Of a stretch of 64,000 nt of DNA, positions 13,007 through 22,528 are shown piece after piece. Numbering within the stretch: position 1 is the first letter of the stretch; every line of letters starts with the position of its first letter. The notes beneath the pieces are model-generated. The model ran no database searches and had not been told where the DNA came from. It worked only from the letters and a program-made list of their open reading frames with translations. Location: positions 213,162 to 277,161 of the forward strand of contig NZ_PJRS01000018.1 in assembly GCF_002858925.1 (NCBI RefSeq), read 5' to 3'. Source of the stretch: Caulobacter zeae (GTDB lineage Bacteria; Pseudomonadota; Alphaproteobacteria; Caulobacterales; Caulobacteraceae). A program made the position numbers and the translations under genes.

Positions 13007-13588
13007 TCAGCTCTTCAGCAACTGAGCCCGGGCCCTGACCTCGGCCAGGGTGACGTCCTTCTTCATGACCATGTAGCCGGTCACGGCGTGCCAGCCGTCC
13101 TCGCCGCCGCCGCCGGTGTCGCCATCGGTGACCGAGCCCGTGATGCGATCCGTGGTCGGCATGACCGGCTTGCCGGGGAGGGCGACCTCGCCCAGCACGA
13201 GATCTTTGGCGTCATTGGTGCGGTTGCGCCAGCCGCAGCTCTCGAAGCGCACCAGGCGCTCGGGCGCGAAGGCCTGGGTCAGCAGCATCAGCTTCATCGT
13301 GCCCGTGGCGGCGATCTCGGCCTGCTGCATGGCCTTCACCTCCAGCCGCGACACGGCGCGGCCGTAGGTCACCCAGCGGTCCTCGCCCTCCCACAGCGTG
13401 CGGAAGATCGAGGCGTTCATCGGAATCACGAGGCCGCCGCCGAAATCGAGCCTGGGCGGCTCGCCCTTGATCATGTTGGGGCCGCCGCGACGGCCTTTGG
13501 CGATCCCGTCTTCGCTGCGTTGCCGTGCAGCGGCGGGGAGGGCGATCACCGCGCCTGCCAAACCCCACAGCGCCTGTCGTCGAAGCAT
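13007..13588 (-). CDS. Exported protein of unknown function
   Basis: No family was recognised for this 193-residue protein. It starts MLRRQALWGLAGAVIALPAAARQ, a plausible signal peptide cut near residue 22. The mature part contains FGGGLVIPMNASIFRTLWEG, LEVKAMQQAEIAATGTMKLM and, near the C-terminus, WHAVTGYMVMKKDVTLAEVR, with a Gly/Asp-rich loop in between. The frame is open further upstream, but the stretch before 13588 does not look coding and lacks a signal peptide, so ATG 13588 was chosen. It lies 29 bases downstream of the hydrolase start on the same strand, so it is not obviously cotranscribed in a fixed order. Confidence 0.65.
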   Translation of the reverse strand: MLRRQALWGLAGAVIALPAAARQRSEDGIAKGRRGGPNMIKGEPPRLDFGGGLVIPMNASIFRTLWEGEDRWVTYGRAVSRLEVKAMQQAEIAATGTMKLMLLTQAFAPERLVRFESCGWRNRTNDAKDLVLGEVALPGKPVMPTTDRITGSVTDGDTGGGGEDGWHAVTGYMVMKKDVTLAEVRARAQLLKS

Positions 13589-13977
13589 GCTGTTCCTCCC
13601 CCGAGGCAGGTCGTTTTTCGACACGCTAAGCGTGCATGCAACCCATATATCAACCTTGCCGGATATTTCACTGCCCCGACGGCGGCGATTCTGAGGCGAG
13701 GGCGCCTGCAAAACAGGCTTGGCCGCTCCTTGATCAAAATAGTTGGCCCACATTTTTTCTATAAGCGTGGCCGGTCTTAGAAAACCGCCGGTTTTCAATG
13801 CTCTCGCGCGTGCGAAGGAAATGCCGCGATGCGGTATCTCGATGCCCCTGAAACGGTCTCACTTGAAAGTATTTTCGCGTCGGTCGCGAGAGACTTGCAA
13901 GCCCTTTGCGCCGTTGGGGATTTAGACCATGTTAAGCACGTTCTGGCAGCCTGAAGCTCCCTGTCCGGGATTCGCCG
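13589..13977. other. Intergenic region with promoter-like and palindromic sequence upstream of ftsB
   Basis: These 389 bases hold no supported gene. They include a GANTC methylation site (GATTC at 13687), an AT-rich patch with TATAAG at 13760, and the 17-base palindrome GAAAACCGCCGGTTTTC at 13780-13796. The patch could be the control region for ftsB, but no convincing -35 element lies at the right spacing. Confidence 0.45.
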
Positions 13978-14274
13978 ATGTTCGCTCGACTGCAACCCTA
14001 CCTGCCGACCGCGGCGCTTCTTCTCCTGATCACGTACTTCGTCTTTCACGCTCTGACGGGCGAGAGAGGCCTGCTTTCCTCGTCTCAACGCAACGCGGAC
14101 TTGGCCGCCAAGACGATGGAACTTAAGAAGATCCGCGCTGAGAGGATGGACCTGGAGGCCCGGGCTCGTCTATTACGCAGCGGCAGCTTGTCGGCCGATC
14201 TTCTGGAGGAACGTGCGCGTTCACTCCTTGGATACGCCGATCCCAAGGACTACGTGATCCGCACCAAGCGCTGA
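13978..14274 (+). CDS. ftsB: FtsB/DivIC-type septum formation protein
   Basis: The 98-residue protein has a short cytoplasmic tail, one membrane segment (about residues 10-27, ALLLLITYFVFHALTG) and a periplasmic coiled coil from about residue 38 to 72. It ends in the conserved region EERARSLLGYADPKDYVIR. This is the layout of FtsB, which joins FtsL and FtsQ in the divisome. In alphaproteobacteria the gene lies between eno and pdhA, as here, which supports the call. Confidence 0.88.
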   Translation: MFARLQPYLPTAALLLLITYFVFHALTGERGLLSSSQRNADLAAKTMELKKIRAERMDLEARARLLRSGSLSADLLEERARSLLGYADPKDYVIRTKR

Positions 14275-14309
14275 GCTGGGTCGGCTCCCGCCGGTCCTGA
14301 GCTGCCTTG

Positions 14310-14347
14310 TAGACCACGCTTCGAGTTGCAGCTCGAGGGGCGGTCTA
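14310..14347. other. Nested inverted repeat between ftsB and pdhA
   Basis: TAGACC pairs with GGTCTA (6 bp) and, inside it, CTTCGAG pairs with CTCGAGG (7 bp, one G-U pair) with a 6-base loop and small internal bulges. There is no T tract, so it is not a typical intrinsic terminator. It may be a leader hairpin for pdhA or a regulator site. Confidence 0.4.
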
Positions 14348-14449
14348 GGCGTCAACACGAGCGCGTTGCTGCGCCAAAAGCCGCTCTGCGGCGGGCAATG
14401 GAAGCCTCTGAGATGAAGGCCGTTATGATGATTGGCCAGGGAGAGTTTA

Positions 14450-15481
14450 ATGGCGCGAACGCGCAAGGGTGAAGCCCCGGCGGAGAAGGCTACCGACACC
14501 GGTGTCAACGCCTTCGTCGGCAAGGAAGAGCTTCTCAAATTCTATCAGGACATGCTGCTGATCCGCCGCTTCGAGGAGCGTGCTGGCCAGCTTTACGGCA
14601 TGGGCCTGATCGGCGGGTTCTGCCACCTCTACATCGGTCAGGAAGCCATTGCGGTCGGCATGCAGTCGATCTCGCACAAGGGCGACCAGATCATCACCGG
14701 TTACCGTGACCACGGCCACATGCTGGCCGCAGGCATGGATCCGAAGGAAGTCATGGCCGAGCTCACCGGTCGCGCTGGCGGTTCGTCGCGCGGCAAGGGC
14801 GGCTCGATGCACATGTTCGACATCGAGACCGGCTTCTACGGCGGCCACGGCATCGTCGGCGCCCAGGTGGCGCTGGGCACCGGTCTGGCGCTGGCCAACC
14901 ACTACCAGGGTAACGGCAACGTCTCGTACGCCTACTTCGGCGACGGCGCGGCCAACCAGGGCCAGGTCTACGAGAGCTTCAACATGGCCCAGCTGTGGAA
15001 GCTGCCGGTCGTGTACGTGATCGAGAACAACCAGTACGCCATGGGCACCAGCGTCGAACGTTCGGCGTCGGAAACCGCCTTCCACAAGCGCGGCGTCTCG
15101 TTCCGGATCCCGGGCGAGGAAGTCGACGGCATGGACGTGGTGGCCGTGCGTGAAGCCGGCGCCCGCGCCAGCGAGCACGCCCGCAGCGGCCAAGGTCCCT
15201 ACATCCTCGAGATGAAGACCTACCGCTACCGCGGCCACTCGATGTCGGACCCGGCCAAGTACCGCACCAAGGAAGAAGTCGACGAGGTCAAGACGACCCG
15301 CGATCCGATCGACCACATCAAGGAACGCCTGGCCGCGGCCGGCGTCACCGAGGACGATCTGAAGACGGTGGACGCCGAAGTGAAGCGTATCGTGGCCGAA
15401 GCGGCCGAGTTCGCCCGCACCAGCCCCGAGCCGGATCCCTCCGAACTCTACACCGACGTATACCTGGAGGCCGCCGAGTGA
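14450..15481 (+). CDS. pdhA: Pyruvate dehydrogenase E1 component, alpha subunit
   Basis: PdhA, with PdhB, forms the thiamine-diphosphate E1 enzyme that decarboxylates pyruvate. The 343-residue protein has the E1-alpha opening ([20 protein letters not shown]), the active-site segment [10 protein letters not shown] and the ThDP/Mg motif [13 protein letters not shown] ending in [10 protein letters not shown]. The phosphorylation-loop region [11 protein letters not shown] is also present. ATG 14450 follows a GGGAGAG ribosome site, and an ATG 18 bases upstream is less well placed. The stop overlaps pdhB in a GTGA, giving translational coupling of the two E1 subunits. Confidence 0.97.
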   Translation: MARTRKGEAPAEKATDTGVNAFVGKEELLKFYQDMLLIRRFEERAGQLYGMGLIGGFCHLYIGQEAIAVGMQSISHKGDQIITGYRDHGHMLAAGMDPKEVMAELTGRAGGSSRGKGGSMHMFDIETGFYGGHGIVGAQVALGTGLALANHYQGNGNVSYAYFGDGAANQGQVYESFNMAQLWKLPVVYVIENNQYAMGTSVERSASETAFHKRGVSFRIPGEEVDGMDVVAVREAGARASEHARSGQGPYILEMKTYRYRGHSMSDPAKYRTKEEVDEVKTTRDPIDHIKERLAAAGVTEDDLKTVDAEVKRIVAEAAEFARTSPEPDPSELYTDVYLEAAE

Positions 15482-16833
15482 CGGACATCCTGATGCCCGC
15501 GCTTTCCCCCACGATGGAGGAAGGCACCCTGGCCAAGTGGCTCGTCAAGGAAGGCGACGCCATCAAGGCCGGTGACGTGATCGCCGAGATCGAAACCGAC
15601 AAGGCGACGATGGAAGTTGAAGCCGTCGACGAGGGCGTGGTCGAGGCCATCCTCGTCCCGGCCGGCTCGGAAAACGTCAAGGTCAACACGATCATCGCCA
15701 AGCTGGCGGGTGAAGACGGCGCCTCGGCGTCGGCTGCTCCGGCCGCCGCCCCGGTCGTCGCCGAAGCCGCTCCGGCTCCGGTCGCCGCGGCCCCGGCTCC
15801 GATCGCAGCCGCCTCGAACTTCGCGGACCCGGAACTGCCGGAAGGCACGCCGACCAAGAAGATCACCGTGCGCGACGCCCTGCGCGACGCCATGGCCGAA
15901 GAGATGCGTCGCGACGACCGCGTGTTCCTGATGGGCGAGGAAGTCGCCCAGTACCAGGGCGCCTACAAGGTCAGCCGCGAACTCCTGCAGGAGTTCGGCG
16001 ACAAGCGCGTCATCGACACCCCGATCACCGAGCACGGCTTCGCCGGCATGGGCGTCGGCGCGGCGATGGCCGGCCTCAAGCCGATCGTCGAGTTCATGAC
16101 CTGGAACTTCGCCATGCAGGCGATCGACCACATCATCAACTCGGCCGCCAAGACGCTCTACATGTCGGGCGGTCAGATCAAGTCGTCGATCGTGTTCCGC
16201 GGTCCGAACGGCGCGGCTTCGCGCGTCGGCGCCCAGCACAGCCAGGACTACGCGGCCTGGTACGGCAACATCCCGGGCCTGAAGGTCATCGCGCCGTACG
16301 ACGCGGCCGACGCCAAGGGCCTGCTGAAGGCCGCCATCCGCGACCCGAACCCGATCGTCTTCCTCGAGCACGAGATGATGTACGGGCACGAGTTCGACAT
16401 CCCGGACGTCGAGGACTACGTCGTGCCGCTCGGCAAGGCCAAGGTCCGTCGTCAAGGTACGGACGTGACCCTGGTCGCCTACAGCCGCATGGTGGGCTTC
16501 GCCCTGCAGGCCGCTGAAGCGCTGGCCGCCGAAGGCATCTCGGCCGAGGTCGTCGACCTGCGGACCATCCGTCCGATGGACCACGCGACGATCCTGGAAA
16601 GCGTCAAGAAGACCAACCGCCTGGTCACGGTCGAGGAAGGCTGGGGCCCGATGGGCGTCGGTTCCGAGATCGTCGCCCGCATCACGGAATTCGGCTTCGA
16701 CTACCTGGACGCCCCGCCGCTGCGGGTTCACCAGGAAGACGTGCCGCTGCCCTATGCGGCCAACCTGGAAGCCCTGTCGCTGCCGTCGGTCGACAAGATC
16801 GTCAAGGCGGCCAAGGCGGTCTGCTACCGCTAA
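15478..16833 (+). CDS. pdhB: Pyruvate dehydrogenase E1 component, beta subunit with N-terminal lipoyl domain
   Basis: The 451-residue protein begins with a lipoyl domain (residues 1-80) whose [15 protein letters not shown] holds the lipoylated Lys. An Ala/Pro-rich linker (about 85-118) follows, then a full E1-beta transketolase-type domain ([15 protein letters not shown] to the C-terminus). A lipoyl domain on E1-beta is known from alphaproteobacteria and is absent from most other E1-beta chains. The GTG start overlaps the pdhA stop. The first 25 residues are nearly the same as those of PdhC, so the two lipoyl domains are recent relatives. Confidence 0.97.
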   Translation: MTDILMPALSPTMEEGTLAKWLVKEGDAIKAGDVIAEIETDKATMEVEAVDEGVVEAILVPAGSENVKVNTIIAKLAGEDGASASAAPAAAPVVAEAAPAPVAAAPAPIAAASNFADPELPEGTPTKKITVRDALRDAMAEEMRRDDRVFLMGEEVAQYQGAYKVSRELLQEFGDKRVIDTPITEHGFAGMGVGAAMAGLKPIVEFMTWNFAMQAIDHIINSAAKTLYMSGGQIKSSIVFRGPNGAASRVGAQHSQDYAAWYGNIPGLKVIAPYDAADAKGLLKAAIRDPNPIVFLEHEMMYGHEFDIPDVEDYVVPLGKAKVRRQGTDVTLVAYSRMVGFALQAAEALAAEGISAEVVDLRTIRPMDHATILESVKKTNRLVTVEEGWGPMGVGSEIVARITEFGFDYLDAPPLRVHQEDVPLPYAANLEALSLPSVDKIVKAAKAVCYR

Positions 16834-16840
16834 GACCGGC

Positions 16841-16871
16841 GCGGCCCCCGCTCCTGATGGGCGGGGGCCGC
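16841..16871 (+). other. Perfect hairpin between pdhB and pdhC
   Basis: GCGGCCCCCGC pairs perfectly with GCGGGGGCCGC (11 bp) around the 9-base loop TCCTGATGG. There is no T tract after it, so it may be an RNA stabiliser, a processing site or a weak attenuator that sets the ratio of E1 to E2. Confidence 0.6.
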
Positions 16872-16971
16872 ATCGTCTTGGCCAACGAATTCATCCCGCC
16901 CCAGGGCGGGGTATCGTGGACGCCGACCACCTTGGTCGAAGCCGTCCCGAACGCTTGAGGAAAGAGCTCAA

Positions 16972-18282
16972 ATGTCGATCGACATCCTGATGCCCGCCCT
17001 GTCGCCCACCATGGAAGAGGGCACCCTCGCCAAGTGGCACGTCAAGGTCGGCGACACCGTCAAGGCCGGCGACGTCATCGCCGAGATCGAGACCGACAAG
17101 GCCACGATGGAAGTCGAAGCCGTCGATGAAGGCGTGATCGAAGCGATCCTGATCGAAGCCGGTGCCGAGAACGTCAAGGTCAACACCCCGATCGCCAAGC
17201 TGGCGGGCGAGGGCGAGGCTCCCGCGCCGGCTCCGGCCGCTGCTGCGCCCGCCGCCGCCGCCGTGGCTGAAGCCCCGAAGGCCCCCGCCGCTCCGGCTCC
17301 CGCCCCCGCTGCTGCGCCGGCCGCCCCGGCTCCGGCTGCTCCGGTCGCCGCCGACGGTTCGCGCGTCTTCGCCTCGCCGCTGGCCCGCCGACTGGCGTCC
17401 GCCGCCAATCTCGACCTGAAGTCCATCAAGGGCTCGGGTCCGCACGGCCGCGTAGTGAAGTCGGATGTGGAAGCTGCGAAGTCGGGCGGCGCTCCGGCCG
17501 CCAAGGCTGCTCCGGCCGCGGCTCCCGCCGCGTCTGCCCCGGCCGCCGAGCCGCGCAAGGTTCAGTCGCTGGAGCAGATGGGCATCCCCGCCGGCTCCTA
17601 TGATCTCGTCCCGCTGGACGGCATGCGCAAGACCATCGCGCGCCGCCTGACGGAAAGCTTCCGCGACGTGCCGCACTTCCCGCTGACGATCGACATCGAG
17701 CTGGACGGCCTGCTGGCCGCTCGCGCGAAGATCAACAGCCTGCTGGAGGGCCAGGGCGTGAAGGTGTCGGTCAACGACATCGTCATCAAGGCCGCCGCCG
17801 TGGCGCTCAAGCGCGTGCCGGAGGCCAACGCCTCCTACACGCCGGAAGGCATCGCCATGCACAAGCATGCCGACATCGCGGTCGCCGTGGCCATCGACGG
17901 CGGCCTGATCACCCCGATCATCCGCGCCGCCGAGACCAAGGGCCTGGCCCAGATCTCGGCCGAGATGAAGGACCTGGCCGCCCGCGCCAAGGCCAAGAAG
18001 CTGAAGCCCGAGGAATTCCAGGGCGGCACCTTCTCGGTCTCCAACCTCGGCATGTTCGGCATCAAGGCCTTCTCGTCGATCATCAACGAGCCGCAGGGCG
18101 CGATCATGAGCGTCGGCGCCGGCGAGCAGCGCCCGGTGGTCAAGAATGGCCAACTGGCCGTGGCCACGGTCATGACCGTGACCCTGACCTGCGATCACCG
18201 CGTGGTCGACGGCGCGGTCGGCGCCAAGTTCCTTGCGGCCTTCAAGCCGCTGATCGAGGAACCGCTGACCCTGATCGTCTAA
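16972..18282 (+). CDS. pdhC: Dihydrolipoamide acetyltransferase (E2 of pyruvate dehydrogenase)
   Basis: The 436-residue E2 core enzyme moves the acetyl group to CoA. In order it has one lipoyl domain ([15 protein letters not shown], lipoyl Lys near 43), an Ala/Pro linker (about 83-124) and a peripheral subunit-binding domain ([20 protein letters not shown], about 129-165). After a second linker comes the catalytic domain, which ends in the acetyltransferase motif [17 protein letters not shown] with the catalytic His. It lies 138 bases after pdhB. Lpd, the E3 partner, follows one gene later. Confidence 0.97.
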   Translation: MSIDILMPALSPTMEEGTLAKWHVKVGDTVKAGDVIAEIETDKATMEVEAVDEGVIEAILIEAGAENVKVNTPIAKLAGEGEAPAPAPAAAAPAAAAVAEAPKAPAAPAPAPAAAPAAPAPAAPVAADGSRVFASPLARRLASAANLDLKSIKGSGPHGRVVKSDVEAAKSGGAPAAKAAPAAAPAASAPAAEPRKVQSLEQMGIPAGSYDLVPLDGMRKTIARRLTESFRDVPHFPLTIDIELDGLLAARAKINSLLEGQGVKVSVNDIVIKAAAVALKRVPEANASYTPEGIAMHKHADIAVAVAIDGGLITPIIRAAETKGLAQISAEMKDLAARAKAKKLKPEEFQGGTFSVSNLGMFGIKAFSSIINEPQGAIMSVGAGEQRPVVKNGQLAVATVMTVTLTCDHRVVDGAVGAKFLAAFKPLIEEPLTLIV

Positions 18283-18399
18283 GAGCGCTTCTGGAATCCT
18301 CGCTCCTCGGTCAAACGCGGGGCGGGGATTTCGAAAGCGGCTCGGCGAGGCCCCATCCTGGACCTTTCAGGACGGGGACGGCCCCGAGGAGAACACGCG

Positions 18400-18876
18400 A
18401 TGTCGGTCTACGAATTCTCGGCCAAGACGCTTCAAGGCAAGGACGTCAGCCTGGCTGACTATCGCGGCCAGGTGCTGCTGATCGTCAACACCGCCAGCAA
18501 GTGCGGCCTGACCCCGCAGTACGAGGGCCTGGAAGCGCTCTACAAGGCTGGCAAGGATCGCGGCCTGACCATCCTGGGCTTTCCCTGCAACCAGTTCGGC
18601 GCGCAGGAGCCAGGCACGGCGGAGGAGATCGGCAGCTTCTGCTCGCTGACCTACGACGTGACCTTCCCGATGATGGCCAAGATCGACGTCAACAGCCCCT
18701 CGGCCCATCCGCTCTACGCCTGGCTGAAGAAGCAGCAGAAGGGCGTCCTGGGCACCGAAGGGATCAAGTGGAACTTCACCAAGTTCCTGATCGACCGCGA
18801 CGGGAACGTCGTCGAGCGTTTCGCCCCGACCACCAAGCCTGAAGACCTCCAGGCCGCCGTCGAGGCGCTGTTATAG
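18400..18876 (+). CDS. Glutathione peroxidase family protein
   Basis: The 158-residue thiol peroxidase reduces hydroperoxides. It has the active-site motif [19 protein letters not shown] with a Cys rather than selenocysteine, [13 protein letters not shown] with the catalytic Gln and the second conserved Cys, and [13 protein letters not shown] with the catalytic Trp-Asn. Bacterial Cys-type enzymes of this family often use thioredoxin rather than glutathione. Its place between pdhC and lpd is unusual. It may only share the transcript, or it may protect redox-sensitive lipoyl enzymes; the latter is inference. Confidence 0.92.
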   Translation: MSVYEFSAKTLQGKDVSLADYRGQVLLIVNTASKCGLTPQYEGLEALYKAGKDRGLTILGFPCNQFGAQEPGTAEEIGSFCSLTYDVTFPMMAKIDVNSPSAHPLYAWLKKQQKGVLGTEGIKWNFTKFLIDRDGNVVERFAPTTKPEDLQAAVEALL

Positions 18877-18953
18877 AATTTCCCAGGCCGGCCCGCGCCG
18901 GTCGTTCGACGCCGCCGCTCCCCCGGCTGGCGTCCAAGCTAGGGTAAGACACT

Positions 18954-20354
<1,401 letters not shown>

Positions 20355-20416
20355 TCCGTCATCGAACGATTTTCGCGGCGACTGTCGCGAAACTGTCGTT
20401 GAAGTGTCGCATTAGG

Positions 20417-20453
20417 AAGGCCCGTTCGGAGCACCCTCCGGACGGGCCTTTTC
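20417..20453 (+). terminator. Rho-independent terminator after lpdA
   Basis: AAGGCCCGTTCGGAG pairs with CTCCGGACGGGCCTT (15 bp, one G-U pair, 4-base loop) and is followed by TTTTC counting the last stem bases. The porin start codon comes only about 20 bases later. Confidence 0.85.
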
Positions 20454-20470
20454 ATGTCCGGAGCAACGCC

Positions 20471-21883
20471 GTGCGCCGATCCGTCCTGCCCCTGCTGGCC
20501 ACCAGCGCCCTTGGCCTTGCGACCCCGGCCTTCGCCCAGGACGGCGCCATCAGCGCCGACGAGGCCGCCGCCATGCGCGCCCAGATCTCTGCCTTGAAGG
20601 CCCAGATCCAGCTGATGGAGCAGAGGCTGGACGCCGCGACGGGCGCCCCCCAGCGCACGGCGGCTCCGGCCGCCCAGGTCGCGCCCCAGCCGGCGACGAT
20701 CGCCGCGCCGGCGCCGTCAAAGGCCCCGCCGCCGACCGAGATCGCCTGGAAGGGCTCGCCGCAGTTCACCAGCAGCGGCGGCCGCAGCTTCAAGGCCAAG
20801 GGCCGGATACAGACCGACGTAGGCTATGTGGGTCGCCCCGCCGGCTCGACCGATCGCGGCCTGGGCTACGCCGCCGAAATGCGCCGCATCCGCCTCGGCG
20901 GGGAAGGGGGGCTGGGGGCCGGCATAGGCTACAAGCTGGAACTCGAGCTTTCCGACAACAGCGTCGACCTGGTCGACACCTTCGTGACCTACAAGAACGG
21001 CGGCCTGCTGCTGTCGATCGGCAACCAGAACCAGTTCCAGTCACTGGACGAACTGACCGGCGACACCTCCGGCTCGGTCATGGAGCGCGCGGCCTTCACC
21101 GACGCCTTCAACTTCGAGCGCCGCCTGGGCATCGCCGCCCAGTACGAAAAGGCCGCCTGGCTGCTGCAGGCGGGCCTGTTCGCCGACGACATCACGGCAC
21201 TCTCCAATGACAGCGACGGCGAGACCGGTGGCGACGAGAACAACAGCTACGGCCTCGACGGCCGGCTGGTCTATGCGCCCAAGCTCGGCGACATGCAGCT
21301 GCACTTGGGCGGTTCGGCCCACTGGCGCGACCTCAAGCGGGTCGGCGACGCCGGCACGCGCTATCGCCAGCGGCCGTTCGTGCACACCAGCAACACCCGC
21401 CTGATCGGGACCTCGACCCTCGACGTCAAGGACGAGGCCCACTACGGCCTGGAGGCGGCTTTCGTGCGCGGCCGCCTGCACGGCGCGGCCGAGACCCACT
21501 GGCTGCGCAGCGATCTCGCCGCCGGTCCCGACGCGGAATTCTTCGGCGGCTATGCCGAGCTCGGCTGGTTCCTGACCGACGACACGCGCGGCTACAAGGG
21601 CGGCATCTTCGATCGCGCCAAGCCCCGGAAGCCGCTGGGCGGCGGCGGCCTGGGCGCAGTGCAGGTCAACGCCCGCTACGACTACCTGGACCTCAACGAC
21701 GGCGCGATCGTCGGCGGGCGGCAGGACGCCTGGATCGCCGCCTTGATCTGGCAGCCGGTCGAGTACCTGCGCTTCAACGTCAACTACGCCTACCTTTCGT
21801 ATCAGGGCGCCACGCCTCTCGCCGGCGGCGACCGCGACTACAGCGTGCACGTGACGGGTGCACGGATGGAACTGGATTTCTAA
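20471..21883 (+). CDS. OprO/OprP-type outer-membrane porin
   Basis: The 470-residue protein has a signal peptide (RRSVLPLLATSALGLATPAFA, cleaved near residue 23). A short coiled coil follows (AAAMRAQISALKAQIQLMEQ), then an Ala/Pro linker and a barrel of about 360 residues rich in alternating hydrophobic strands. It ends in HVTGARMELDF with the terminal Phe recognised by the BAM machinery. Order and length fit the phosphate/polyphosphate-selective porin family, but the true solute is unknown. GTG 20471 is the only start that gives a complete signal peptide; an ATG nearby is out of frame. A CGGAG lies at good distance upstream. Confidence 0.85.
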   Translation: MRRSVLPLLATSALGLATPAFAQDGAISADEAAAMRAQISALKAQIQLMEQRLDAATGAPQRTAAPAAQVAPQPATIAAPAPSKAPPPTEIAWKGSPQFTSSGGRSFKAKGRIQTDVGYVGRPAGSTDRGLGYAAEMRRIRLGGEGGLGAGIGYKLELELSDNSVDLVDTFVTYKNGGLLLSIGNQNQFQSLDELTGDTSGSVMERAAFTDAFNFERRLGIAAQYEKAAWLLQAGLFADDITALSNDSDGETGGDENNSYGLDGRLVYAPKLGDMQLHLGGSAHWRDLKRVGDAGTRYRQRPFVHTSNTRLIGTSTLDVKDEAHYGLEAAFVRGRLHGAAETHWLRSDLAAGPDAEFFGGYAELGWFLTDDTRGYKGGIFDRAKPRKPLGGGGLGAVQVNARYDYLDLNDGAIVGGRQDAWIAALIWQPVEYLRFNVNYAYLSYQGATPLAGGDRDYSVHVTGARMELDF

Positions 21884-21885
21884 AA

Positions 21886-22034
21886 CCCTCTCCCAGAGGG
21901 AGAGGGAGGGGCCCAGGCAAAGCCTGGGAGGGTGAGGGGTTACGCCTTCAGCCGGCGTGCCGGCACGCCATCGACCGTCCCTAACCCCTCATCCGACGGC
22001 TACGCCGCCACCTTCTCCCTCTGGGAGAAGGAAG
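21886..22034. repeat. Compound palindromic intergenic repeat
   Basis: The stretch contains CCCTCTCCC-AGA-GGGAGAGGG, then CCCAGGC-AAA-GCCTGGG, and a long-range pair GTGAGGGGTTA with TAACCCCTCAT. It ends with TTCTCCC-TCT-GGGAGAA. It fills the space between the porin gene and the converging doxX gene, and could also terminate both transcripts. Confidence 0.65.
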
Positions 22035-22037
22035 CCA

Positions 22038-22433
22038 CTACGGCCGCTTGCGCACCTGGGCATCCACGCTCCACTCCCCGGGCCCGGCGAACACCAGGTA
22101 CAGGAAGACGAAGCAGAACAGGATCGCCGCCTCGCCGCCGTTCAGCGCCGGCCAGAAGCCCTGGCTGGCGTGGGCGAGGAAGTAGGCCACAGCCATCTGG
22201 CCCGACAGGATGAAGGCCACCGGCCGGGTGAAGAGGCCCAGCACCAGCAGGCCGCCGCCGACCACTTCCAGCCAGGCGGCCGCCAGCAGCATCGGCGGCA
22301 GCGGATCGGGCGCGCCGGGCTGCGGGGCAGGGAAATGGAACAGCTTCATCAGCCCGTGCTCCATGAAGAGCAGGGCGGCGATCACCCGCAGCAGGCTCAG
22401 CACCCGCGGCGTCCAAACGTAAAGTCGTTCCAA
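22038..22433 (-). CDS. DoxX family membrane protein
   Basis: The 131-residue protein has four predicted membrane segments (about residues 10-28, 48-67, 70-88 and 100-120). The first is followed by FMEHGLMKLFHFP, the typical opening loop of the DoxX family, and the later conserved GLFTRPVAFIL and MAVAYFLAHASQGFWPALNGGE are also present. The role of most DoxX proteins is uncertain; some act in redox or detoxification complexes. The start is TTG with a GGGAG six bases upstream. Confidence 0.9.
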   Translation of the reverse strand: MERLYVWTPRVLSLLRVIAALLFMEHGLMKLFHFPAPQPGAPDPLPPMLLAAAWLEVVGGGLLVLGLFTRPVAFILSGQMAVAYFLAHASQGFWPALNGGEAAILFCFVFLYLVFAGPGEWSVDAQVRKRP

Positions 22434-22528
22434 GCGTGTCTCCCGTTCGCTGTCGGTCGAGGAACCGGCCGCCGCCCCAGACGGCGACCGTAAGCTCTAC
22501 TGAAACGCGGCGGGCGGGCCCTGGTTCG

